The translations under genes were made by a program, and so were the position numbers. Positions 36,844 through 44,355 of a stretch of 64,000 nucleotides of DNA are shown here, piece after piece. The stretch comes from a bacterium (GTDB taxonomy: Bacteria; Armatimonadota; Zipacnadia; Zipacnadales; UBA11051). The notes beneath the pieces were generated by a model, which searched no databases, was not told the origin of the DNA, and saw only the letters and a list, made by a program, of their open reading frames with translations. Within the stretch, counting starts at the first letter, position 1. The number at the start of each line of letters is the position of its first letter. The stretch covers positions 43,140 through 107,139 of the forward strand of contig JAJFUB010000021.1 in the NCBI GenBank assembly GCA_021372615.1, in the 5' to 3' direction.

Positions 36844-38145
36844 ATGCACGAACCAACACCGCCTGTCGAGACGTCGCCCGATGCCCACCCCCGCCCCTCG
36901 CGCTGGATTGTCGCGGGAGGACTGGCGGCGACGCTGCTACTGGTCGGGCTGGGGGTGCTGTTCGGGCCGCGCCTGTGGACGAACCTCACCGACGGCCTCC
37001 CCGTCCGCCCCTCCACCACGCTCATCAGTGTCCTCGATGTGTTCCGCTGCTGCATCCTGACGTGGAAGGCTGTCACGGTGATGGTGCCGGCCTTCCTGCT
37101 GGGCGGGGCCATCGCGGCCTTTGCGCCGACGGGCCTGATCCTCAAGTACCTGGGGGCGCGCAGTCACCAGCCGCGGGCCTATGTGACCGCCGCGCTGTCC
37201 GGCTCCCTCATGTCGCTGTGCTCCTGCAACATCGTGCCTCTGTTCGTGAGCATCTACCGGCGAGGAGCGGGGCTGGGGCCGGCGTTCACGTTCCTGTTTG
37301 CGGGCCCGGCCATCAACGTCGTGGCGGCCATCTTCACCTTCCAGGTCATCGGCTGGCGGCTGGGCGTGTGGCGGGTCGTGGGTGTGCCGCTCATCGCCAT
37401 CGCCATCGGCCTGCTGATGACACTGATCTTCCGGCGCGAGGCGCGGGACCTCAAGGCAGCACAGGCCGCCACTCCCGAACTGGACGACGGCATGTCGCGG
37501 CGGCTGTGGGCGCTGTTCGCCCTGCTGCTGGCGATGGTGATCTTCGGCTCCTGGCAGAGCGACCGCGTGTTCCCGCCGCCGGGGTCCGAGCAGCAAGCCG
37601 CCTCGTGGCTGCCCCTGTTCGTCGGCCTGCTGGTCCTGGCGGCGGCCGTGGTCGTGCTCATGGCGCGGAGCTTCGCGGCCGACGAGCGGCGGGCGTTTCT
37701 GAGCGAGAGTTGGGCCCTGGTCAGACTGGTGGTGCCGGTGCTGCTGCCGGCGGTGCTGGTGATCGGGGCCATCGCCACCTTCGTTGACGTGAAGCTCGTG
37801 TACCATCTGGTCGGTCAGGCGCCGGCCGGGAGCGGCTGGTGGGGATCGCTCCGGCCCATCCTGCTCGGCTCCGTCTTCGGGGAGCTGATGTACTTCCCGA
37901 TCCTGACCGAAGTGGCGTTCACCAAGGCCTTCCTGAAGCTGGGGATGGACGTGGGCCCGGCGCTGGCGCTGCTGATCGCCGGACCGGGGAGCAGCCTGCC
38001 CGGGTTCATCATCATCGCCCGGGCCATCGGCTGGAAGAAGGCGGCGGTCTATGAGGTGCTGGTGGTCGTCGTCACGACGGCGTACGCGGCGCTGTTCGCC
38101 AGCCAGATTGGGTCATACATCTGCTCGTGCATGATGCTGAAGTAA
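36844..38145 (+). CDS. ArsP/DUF318-family permease
   Basis: 433 residues with about nine to ten membrane helices in two halves joined by a cytoplasmic loop (about 200-225). The family hallmark SLCSCNIVPLFVSIYRRGAG, with its CSC motif, is present, as are FLFAGPAINVV and GEL(M)YFPI...TKAFLKLGMD near the end. Characterised members of this family export trivalent organoarsenicals (ArsP); others are uncharacterised and often pair with thioredoxin-like proteins. Two kilobases of cysteine-containing binding proteins follow on the same strand. There is no recognisable ribosome site before the ATG. Confidence 0.85.
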   Translation: MHEPTPPVETSPDAHPRPSRWIVAGGLAATLLLVGLGVLFGPRLWTNLTDGLPVRPSTTLISVLDVFRCCILTWKAVTVMVPAFLLGGAIAAFAPTGLILKYLGARSHQPRAYVTAALSGSLMSLCSCNIVPLFVSIYRRGAGLGPAFTFLFAGPAINVVAAIFTFQVIGWRLGVWRVVGVPLIAIAIGLLMTLIFRREARDLKAAQAATPELDDGMSRRLWALFALLLAMVIFGSWQSDRVFPPPGSEQQAASWLPLFVGLLVLAAAVVVLMARSFAADERRAFLSESWALVRLVVPVLLPAVLVIGAIATFVDVKLVYHLVGQAPAGSGWWGSLRPILLGSVFGELMYFPILTEVAFTKAFLKLGMDVGPALALLIAGPGSSLPGFIIIARAIGWKKAAVYEVLVVVVTTAYAALFASQIGSYICSCMMLK

Positions 38146-38157
38146 GGGCGGCCCGCG

Positions 38158-38180
38158 GCGGGCTGGAAGCCCGCACTACC
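38158..38180 (-). repeat. 23 bp dispersed hairpin repeat
   Basis: GCGGGCT and AGCCCGC arms followed by ACTACC. The reverse complement of this stretch is identical to 62398-62420, and a diverged form lies near 44037-44090. Confidence 0.75.
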
Positions 38181-38270
38181 GGGAAGGCCGCGCTACGCGG
38201 TAGGACTACTGGGGGGCCTGATCGCTTTGTGCCATGGCGCGCTGAACGCGCCCGACTGGAGGTCACGAGG

Positions 38271-39494
38271 ATGCGCACGTGGTTCCCGTTCCTGCTCCTG
38301 ATCGCACTGGCGGCCCTGCTGGCAGGATGCCCGGCCCGGCAAGCCCCGCCGGCGAGTACCGCTCCGCCCGGCCCGACGCCGGCGACCATCGCCGGCGAGG
38401 TCCAGGCCTACATCCCCTGTGGCATGGTCATCCCCATGCACGCGGTCATCCAGGCCTTCGAGGCCAAGAACCCCAGCGTGAAGGTCAAGAGCACCTACGA
38501 CAACGCCGGGATCATCGTCAAGCGCCTGGCCGAGAAGGGTGAGACGGCCGATGTGGTCGTGTCGCCGGGGAAGACCGAGATGGCGGCACTGGCGACGGCG
38601 GGGTTGGTGGATGCGGCCGCGCCGCAGACCGTCGGCACCTTCGAGCTGGTCTGCATCGTGCCCGCGGCCAGCACCCAGGCCATCACCAAGCCTGAGGACC
38701 TCAAACAGTGCAAGACCGTCGCCATGCCCAACCCGGATGTGAACTCGACAGGCGCCTCGGGCAAGGAAGCCCTGACCAAGCTGGGCCTGTGGGAGGCGTT
38801 GCAGCCCAAGATGATCCAGCCGAACCACGCCATCGAGGCGCACACGATGGTCGCCGCCGGCAAGGCCCAGGCGGGGATCGCGTACAAGAACTGCCCCCTG
38901 GAGACCAACCCGGAGAAGCTGAGCAAGTCCAAGGTGCGCATCGCCTTCTCCTTCCCGGCGGACTCGTATGAGAAGCAGCCATGCCTGGTCGCCGTGACAA
39001 CCAAGGCGCCCAACCGGGCCGCCGCGCAGGCGCTGGTGGACTTCGTCGCCTCGGCCGAGGGCCGCAAGATCCTCGGCGAGAACGGCATGACCGGCTGCCT
39101 GGACCTGGCGCCCGGAGCAGCCAAGACGGACGGGGCAGCCCCGGCGACAGAAGCGGGCAAGCCCGCCGTCAAAGCCGACATCACCGTCGTGGCCTTCTAC
39201 CCGGGCAATGAGAAGCACAAGCCCATCCGCGATCTGGTCATGGGTCTGCCCCAGAAGTTCGGCCCACGGGTGAGTGCCGAGTTCGTGGACTTCACCAGCG
39301 ACGAGGGCTTCAAGAAGTGGCACGACGAGAAGGGCCTCACGTGCGGGGCCATCCTGATCAACGACCAGCAGACCTGGACCTACGAGCGGAACGGCAAGGT
39401 CAAGGAAGTCACGTTCAAGATGGCCGAGGGCGGCGAGTGGACCAAGGAGGACCTGTACGGGGTGGTTCAGAAGCTGCTGAAGGAGAAGCAGTGA
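38271..39494 (+). CDS. Substrate-binding lipoprotein (ModA-like) fused to a thioredoxin-like domain
   Basis: 407 residues from ATG 38271, preceded by GGAGGT. Lipobox LLAGC makes C20 the likely lipid anchor. Residues 44-285 are a type-2 periplasmic binding fold of the molybdate-binding group (VQAYIPCGMVIP; DVVVSPGKTEMAAL; NSTGASGKEAL; GRKILGENGM). C50 stands in the loop that normally contacts the oxyanion. Residues 301-407 (ITVVAFYPGNEKHKPIRDL; CGAILINDQQTW) look thioredoxin-like but lack a CxxC pair. Such a fusion is unusual. First gene of a set encoding four binding modules, one ABC permease and one ATPase. Confidence 0.8.
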   Translation: MRTWFPFLLLIALAALLAGCPARQAPPASTAPPGPTPATIAGEVQAYIPCGMVIPMHAVIQAFEAKNPSVKVKSTYDNAGIIVKRLAEKGETADVVVSPGKTEMAALATAGLVDAAAPQTVGTFELVCIVPAASTQAITKPEDLKQCKTVAMPNPDVNSTGASGKEALTKLGLWEALQPKMIQPNHAIEAHTMVAAGKAQAGIAYKNCPLETNPEKLSKSKVRIAFSFPADSYEKQPCLVAVTTKAPNRAAAQALVDFVASAEGRKILGENGMTGCLDLAPGAAKTDGAAPATEAGKPAVKADITVVAFYPGNEKHKPIRDLVMGLPQKFGPRVSAEFVDFTSDEGFKKWHDEKGLTCGAILINDQQTWTYERNGKVKEVTFKMAEGGEWTKEDLYGVVQKLLKEKQ

Positions 39495-39520
39495 GGCGGG
39501 AACGGTGAGGCGGGAACGGT

Positions 39521-39590
39521 GCGGGGGCGGGGTCGTGAGCGCCGGAGGCGCGGCTCAGGCTAGGCGGGGGCGGAAGCCCCCGTCAGGCGG
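39521..39590 (-). repeat. Dispersed CCTAG hairpin repeat, reversed copy
   Basis: Reverse-orientation copy of the 19709 element (GCGCCGGAGGCGC, then CTAG, then GGGGGCGGAAGCCCCC). A 14 bp tandem duplication (GTGAGGCGGGAACG) lies just before it. Confidence 0.75.
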
Positions 39591-39655
39591 GCACCCCTCC
39601 TTACCCTCGTCCGGCGCACCGGCACGCCGACGACAACGTTGTGAGGAGGACGGCG

Positions 39656-41209
39656 ATGGCGAGGCAACTGTGGGTACTGCTGGCGGTGGGTGTGGCGCTT
39701 TCGGGGTTCACCGGCTGCGCGAAGAAGCCGACGCCTCAGGCACCGGCGCCACCGGTGATGCCCACGGCCGACGCGTCCCTGCAGGGCGAGCTGACCATCT
39801 TTGTGCCCTGCGGGATCGCCGGTCCCTATGGCGAGACCAAGAAGATCTTCGAGCAGCGCTACCCGAACGTCAAGGTGAAGCAGGAACTCGCCAACATTGA
39901 CGTGCAGGCCAAGCTGCTCGCCGAGGGCAGAGCGCAGCCGGATGTGTGGTTGTGCCTGGGCGACCGGGAAGTGCAGCGCGTGCAGCAAGCCGGCCGCATC
40001 GAGGGCGAGCCGGTGACGTACGCCTACAACGCGGTCGCGCTGCTCGTCCGCAAGGGCAACCCCCAGCAGATCGAGTCGCTGGCCGACCTGGCCAAGCCCG
40101 GGGTCAAGACCATCGCTCTGGCCACGCCCGAGAACAGCTCCGGCTACTACACCGAACAGGCCCTGCGGAAGCTCAAGCTGTGGGACCAACTGGAAAAGAA
40201 GCTGTGGCTGACGCCCGAGCCCGTGCAGATCAAGGAGCAGTTGCTCCAGGGCAAGGCCGACGCGGGCGTAGTGTACTACCCGTGCACGCGCGAGACCCAC
40301 ATCGTGGGAGGCAAGCCCGTCGAGGTGCCCGGCAAGCTGCAACTGCTGGGCAAGATCCCGGCCGAGGTGGCCAGCCCGATCCCCGCGCAGGCGGCGGTCA
40401 TCAAGGGAGCCAAGAACCCCGAGGCCGCGAAGGCTTTCCTGGCATTGCTGCTGGAGCTGCAGGTGCAGGACATATGGCAGACGTTTGCCTTCGACCCGGC
40501 CGTCGTGGACCCCAATCAGATCAGCCTGTACATGTACTGCGGCGCCGGCATCCGCCCGATGATGGACCCGGCGGTGGCAGCCTTCAAGCGGGTGAAGCCC
40601 AACGTGCGCATTGATGTCGGCTATGCGGGGTCGGGCTGCCTGCTCAGCCAACTGGCGTTCAGCCGCCGGGGCGATCTGTACATTCCCGGCGAGGAGTTCT
40701 ACCTGACCCAGGCCAAGCAGCGCGGGTACCTGACCACCAGTCAGCCGGTGGGGTACTTCGAGCCGGTCCTGCTGGTGCAGAAGAGCAACCCCAAGGGGAT
40801 CAAGACGCTCGCGGACCTGGCCAAGCCCGGGGTGAAGGTGGGCCTGGGTGAGCCGGGAGCCTGCGCTGTTGGCGTGGCGGCGGAGAAGCTGCTCAAGCAG
40901 GCCAAGCTCAGCGACGCCGTCAGCAAGAACGTCGTCTACCGCGCCGGCAACGTGCCGGAGTTGGGCAATGCCGTGAAGCTCAAGTCCCTGGATGTGGCCA
41001 TCGTCTGGAACGTCACCGCCGCGCAACTCACGAGCGACTGTGACACCGTGCCCATTGAGCGCTCGCTGTACGAGCCGTCGTTGGTGCCGATCGCGCTGCT
41101 CAAGTACACGCAGCACCAACCGGAGGCCCAGGCGTTCGTGGACTTTCTGACCGGGCCCGAAGGGCAGCGGATCGTGGCCGCCAGTGGGATGACGGCAGCG
41201 ACGAAGTGA
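39656..41209 (+). CDS. Lipoprotein with two tandem ModA-like substrate-binding domains
   Basis: 517 residues from ATG 39656, preceded by GAGGAGG. A lipoprotein signal ends in FTGC (C21). Domain 1, about 45-285, begins LTIFVPCGIAGPYGETKKIF; domain 2, about 290-515, begins ISLYMYCGAGIRPMMDP and contains the ModA-type VGYAGSGCLLSQLAF loop and RGDLYIPG. C52, C295 and C328 lie in positions that line the anion pocket in ModA relatives. Two complete binding domains in one lipoprotein, both distinct from the neighbouring single-domain ones, are uncommon. Expected role: periplasmic capture and delivery of an oxyanion or soft-metal ligand to the permease encoded downstream. Confidence 0.83.
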   Translation: MARQLWVLLAVGVALSGFTGCAKKPTPQAPAPPVMPTADASLQGELTIFVPCGIAGPYGETKKIFEQRYPNVKVKQELANIDVQAKLLAEGRAQPDVWLCLGDREVQRVQQAGRIEGEPVTYAYNAVALLVRKGNPQQIESLADLAKPGVKTIALATPENSSGYYTEQALRKLKLWDQLEKKLWLTPEPVQIKEQLLQGKADAGVVYYPCTRETHIVGGKPVEVPGKLQLLGKIPAEVASPIPAQAAVIKGAKNPEAAKAFLALLLELQVQDIWQTFAFDPAVVDPNQISLYMYCGAGIRPMMDPAVAAFKRVKPNVRIDVGYAGSGCLLSQLAFSRRGDLYIPGEEFYLTQAKQRGYLTTSQPVGYFEPVLLVQKSNPKGIKTLADLAKPGVKVGLGEPGACAVGVAAEKLLKQAKLSDAVSKNVVYRAGNVPELGNAVKLKSLDVAIVWNVTAAQLTSDCDTVPIERSLYEPSLVPIALLKYTQHQPEAQAFVDFLTGPEGQRIVAASGMTAATK

Positions 41210-41230
41210 GCCCGTAGCCCGGCGGAAGTT

Positions 41231-41349
41231 GCCCGACAGGAGTGTCGGGCGTACCGCGTCACGGGGCCACCTCGGCGGGGCCCGGCGCACACGGCGCGCC
41301 ACCCACCGCCCGACAAGAGTGTCGGGCGTACCGCGTCACGGGGCCACCT
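41231..41349. repeat. Pair of TGTCGGGC hairpin repeats flanking a GC element
   Basis: Two hairpins (GCCCGACA-GGAG-TGTCGGGC at 41231-41250 and GCCCGACA-AGAG-TGTCGGGC at 41308-41327), each followed by GTACCGCGTCACGGGGCCAC, give a direct repeat with a 77 bp period. Between them is the element also found at 13067. A lone copy of the hairpin is at 59371. Confidence 0.8.
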
Positions 41350-41366
41350 GTCGTCTTGTACTCGTC

Positions 41367-42161
41367 ATGACCCGTCTCGGTGCCGTCTTCTTTCGGTTCC
41401 TGTTCTTCTCCAGCCTCGCGCTGCTGCTCAGCGTGATCGTGGTCACACTGCTGGCGATCGTAACGTACCTGGACGTCAAGAGCTTCACCGCCGCGCTGCT
41501 CTCCGCCGAGGTGCTGTTCGCGATCAAGCTGACAGTCGTCACCACCAGCATCACCACCGCCATCGCCGTGGTGCTGGGCATTCCCTCGGCCTATGTGCTC
41601 AGCCGCTACCGCCTGCCGTGCCACGCCCTGATAGACACGCTGCTGGACCTGCCCATCGTGCTGCCGCCGCTGGTGGCCGGGATTGCGCTGCTGGTGTTCT
41701 TCCAGACGGCGCTGGGGGAGTGGATCGAGCAGCACATCATGCCCTTCGTGTTCACAACGCAGGGGATTGTGCTGGCGCAGTTCCTCCCCGCGGGGACCTT
41801 CTGCGTGCGGTCGCTGAAGGCCGCTTTCGACAGCGTAGACCCGCGGATGGAGCAGGTGGCGCGGACGCTGGGCTGCAGCGAGCGGCAGGCGTTCTTCCAT
41901 GTGCTGCTGCCACTGGCGCGCAACGGCCTGGTGGCGGGGGCCATCATGACCTGGGCGCGGGCCGCGGGGGAATTCGGCCCGATCCTCATGTTCGTGGGCG
42001 CCACGCGGTTCAAGTCGGAAGTCCTGCCCATCGCCATCTTCCTGAACATGTCCATCGGCAACGTCGAGATGGCGCTGAGCGTGACGGTGATCCTCATCGC
42101 GCTGGCGATCATCGCCCTCTTGTCGTTCCGGAAGCTGGGCGGGAGGGGGTACCTGTGGTGA
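41367..42161 (+). CDS. Molybdate-type ABC transporter permease
   Basis: 264 residues from ATG 41367; the longer frame upstream runs through repeat DNA, and no clear ribosome site is seen. Six or so membrane helices. The cytoplasmic EAA loop reads MEQVARTLGCSERQAFFHVLLP, then AAGEFGPILMFVGATRF as in ModB/CysT permeases. Expected role: inner-membrane channel of an oxyanion importer. The stop overlaps the start of the next binding protein by four bases (GTGA), so they are translationally coupled. Confidence 0.9.
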   Translation: MTRLGAVFFRFLFFSSLALLLSVIVVTLLAIVTYLDVKSFTAALLSAEVLFAIKLTVVTTSITTAIAVVLGIPSAYVLSRYRLPCHALIDTLLDLPIVLPPLVAGIALLVFFQTALGEWIEQHIMPFVFTTQGIVLAQFLPAGTFCVRSLKAAFDSVDPRMEQVARTLGCSERQAFFHVLLPLARNGLVAGAIMTWARAAGEFGPILMFVGATRFKSEVLPIAIFLNMSIGNVEMALSVTVILIALAIIALLSFRKLGGRGYLW

Positions 42162-42928
42162 AACAGGCCGCCCTGATCGGTGTCCTGCTGGCTGCCCTCG
42201 CCGTGGGGGGCTGCCATCGCGAGCCGCCCCGGCTACTCATCATCCGCGGCGGGCCGTCGGTGGAGAAGCTGTTCTCCGAGCTGATCTCTGGCTACCAGGC
42301 CGCTCACCCCGACGTCCAGGTGGTCAGCAACTTCACTTGCCCGCCCTGCCGCGCGATGGCGACCCGGGGGATGCCCGTGGACTTCGACCTGTTCGTCAGT
42401 CTGGGTGACTTCGAACTCCAGACGCTGCGCCAGCACTCCCAGTTCGTCCCCGCCGCGACCCAGGCCATCGGGACAACGCGCCTGGTCATCGCCACTTCGG
42501 CTCACGCCCCGACACCAGTGCGAACGGTGGCCGACTTGCATCGCGGGGGCCTGCGGCGCATCGGGGTCGGGGACCCCGAGAGCGTGGGGGTGGGACACTA
42601 TGCCGAGCAGGCGCTGCGCCGGATGGGGCTGTGGCAGGAACTGCGGCCGCGGCTGGTATTCAGCCAGAGCGGATGCGAGCTGCTCAAGTGGCTGGGGCTG
42701 GGTCGCGACATTGACGCGGCTGTGGTCTTCAGCCTGTGCGTGGGTGACGAGCCGGGCTCCGTGCAGCAAGTGATGGAGCTGCCGGCCGAGGCGGCGCCGC
42801 CGGTGCCTGTCCTGTTGTCCGTGGCGCAACAGGCGCCGCACCAGGCCGAAGCGATGCGCTTCGTGACCTTTGCGCGAGAGGCGAGGGAGACCCTGCGGAA
42901 GCACCGGGTGGAGGCAGTGGAGCGGTAG
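42158..42928 (+). CDS. Substrate-binding lipoprotein with CPPC in the ligand loop
   Basis: 256 residues from GTG 42158, preceded by GGGAGGGGG. Lipobox VGGC (C19). A ModA-like fold of the minimal type: LLIIRGGPSVEKLFSELI, then SNFTCPPCRAMATRG at the place where relatives have the ligand loop, DFDLFVSLGDFEL and GVGDPESVGVGHYAEQALRR. C61 and C64 form a CxxC pair, suggesting thiolate metal binding or redox chemistry rather than plain molybdate binding (inference). Fourth binding module of the cluster; coupled to the permease gene. Confidence 0.8.
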   Translation: MKQAALIGVLLAALAVGGCHREPPRLLIIRGGPSVEKLFSELISGYQAAHPDVQVVSNFTCPPCRAMATRGMPVDFDLFVSLGDFELQTLRQHSQFVPAATQAIGTTRLVIATSAHAPTPVRTVADLHRGGLRRIGVGDPESVGVGHYAEQALRRMGLWQELRPRLVFSQSGCELLKWLGLGRDIDAAVVFSLCVGDEPGSVQQVMELPAEAAPPVPVLLSVAQQAPHQAEAMRFVTFAREARETLRKHRVEAVER

Positions 42929-42988
42929 AGGAGAGGCGTGGGATGTCCGCCGCACGCGGACGGGGCCCCGCGCCTCATCCATACAGCC

Positions 42989-44029
42989 ATGATCGAGATC
43001 AAGAACGCTCACAAGAGTCTGGGCGAGTTCTCGCTGCGCGGAGTCGATCTGCGGATCGAGGCCGGCGAGTACTTCGTCGTGCTCGGCCCCACGGGGGCGG
43101 GCAAGACCGTGCTGCTGGAGTGCATCGCCGGGCTGCACCGTCTGGATCAGGGCGAGGTGTGGCTGGAGGGACGCGAGGTGTCGCGGCTGGCTCCGGAGCT
43201 GCGCCGCGTGGGCTATGTGCCGCAGGACTACGTGCTCTTTCCGCACATGTCGCTGGGCGAGAACATCGGGTTCTCGCTGGCGCTGCGGGGCGTGGCCCCC
43301 GCCGCGGCCCGGGCGCGCGTGCAGGAACTGGCGGAGTTGCTGAACATCGCCCACCTGCTGGACCGCAAGCCCCGCACGCTGTCGGGCGGCGAGCAGCAGC
43401 GCGGGGCGCTGGCCCGGGCGCTGGCCCCCGAGCCGACCGTGCTCCTGTTGGATGAGCCCCTCAGCGCGCTGGACGAGGGCACCCGGGCGGAACTGAGCGT
43501 GGAGTTACGCCGCATCGCCGACGAGCTGCACACGACGGTGGTGCACGTGTGCCACAACTTCGACGAGGCCCTCGAACTGGCCGACCGCATCGCCATCGTC
43601 CACCAGGGCCGGGTGTTGCAGGTGGGGACACGGGCCGAGGTCTTCCGTCGCCCCGCCTCGGCCTTTGTGGCGCGGTTCGTCGGGGCGCAGAACCTCTTCC
43701 CGGTGCTGGAGGCCGACCGGCGGCACAATACGGTGAAGCTGGCGGAGACGATGGTGCTCGCGACAGGTCCGCTACCCGAGGCGGGTGAGCTGCTGGCGAT
43801 GATCCGGCCCGAGGAGATCGCGGTGTGCGGGGGCGGCGAGGCCGGGGCACGGCAGTGGACGCTGGCACGCGTGGACGACCGCGGGCGGCTGGTGCGGTTG
43901 ACGCTGCGCGGGCCGCTGCCGCTGCAGGTCGCGATGACCCCGCAAGCCTTCGCGGCGGCGGGAGTGGGCGAGGGGCAGGCGGTGGCGGCGTCGTGGGCCC
44001 CCGGGGCGGTACACGTGCTGCCGGCGTAG
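42989..44029 (+). CDS. Molybdate/sulfate-type ABC importer ATPase
   Basis: 346 residues from ATG 42989. Walker A GPTGAGKT (33-40), signature LSGGEQQRGALARAL, Walker B VLLLDEPLSALDEGT and switch VCHNF. The C-terminal 110 residues are a TOBE-like domain (LLAMIRPEEIAVCGGGEAGA), typical of ModC/CysA/FbpC importers. The Q-loop reads YVPQDYVLFPHMS. It would power the permease at 41367 for all four binding modules. Ends the cluster; a perfect 24 bp inverted repeat lies 75 bp downstream. Confidence 0.92.
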   Translation: MIEIKNAHKSLGEFSLRGVDLRIEAGEYFVVLGPTGAGKTVLLECIAGLHRLDQGEVWLEGREVSRLAPELRRVGYVPQDYVLFPHMSLGENIGFSLALRGVAPAAARARVQELAELLNIAHLLDRKPRTLSGGEQQRGALARALAPEPTVLLLDEPLSALDEGTRAELSVELRRIADELHTTVVHVCHNFDEALELADRIAIVHQGRVLQVGTRAEVFRRPASAFVARFVGAQNLFPVLEADRRHNTVKLAETMVLATGPLPEAGELLAMIRPEEIAVCGGGEAGARQWTLARVDDRGRLVRLTLRGPLPLQVAMTPQAFAAAGVGEGQAVAASWAPGAVHVLPA

Positions 44030-44103
44030 GGGACGTGGTAGTGCGGGCATGGTCCGTGGTGCGCGGCTCTCCAGCCCGCCGCCCGCCCCTTCGGGCGAAC
44101 GGC

Positions 44104-44165
44104 TGTGGGAGCGGTCACCGACCGCGATAGTGGCCACCCGGTCGCGGTCGGTGACCGCTCCCACA
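44104..44165. repeat. Perfect 24 bp inverted repeat after the ABC ATPase gene
   Basis: Arms 44104-44127 and 44142-44165 are exact reverse complements around a 14-base loop; the core is GGTCACCGACCGCGA. No T-run, so not a standard intrinsic terminator. The 44030-44355 gap contains no gene. Confidence 0.85.
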
Positions 44166-44166
44166 C

Positions 44167-44253
44167 CCTCCTCATCTCCTCATCCCGCCATCTCTCCATC
44201 TCGCCATCCCCTCATCCCCTCATCCCCTCATCCCTCCCGCCCTCCCTCCCTCC
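44167..44253 (+). repeat. Simple CATCCCCT-type repeat
   Basis: Irregular runs of CTCATCCC and CCTCCCT dominate this pyrimidine-rich stretch. A shorter version is at 19768-19797. Confidence 0.7.
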
Positions 44254-44293
44254 CGCCGTCCCCCGAACCTTCCCCCGGGTGCGGCTGCCGTGC

Positions 44294-44299
44294 TATAAT
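44294..44299 (+). promoter_or_regulatory. -10 element for the PQQ-propeller gene
   Basis: TATAAT in otherwise GC-rich DNA, 57 bp before the GTG start at 44356. The -35 is poor (TTCCCC at 18 bp), so an activator may be needed. Confidence 0.45.
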
Positions 44300-44355
44300 C
44301 GGCCCGGCGTCCGGGCAGCGGACGCACGCATCTCTGACCTCCCGGGCGGCCGGTC

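Noticed and set aside
42338..42349. CPPC as evidence for a thioredoxin domain in the third binding protein
   Set aside because: The surrounding fold is ModA-like and lacks thioredoxin strands; only the four-residue motif matches.
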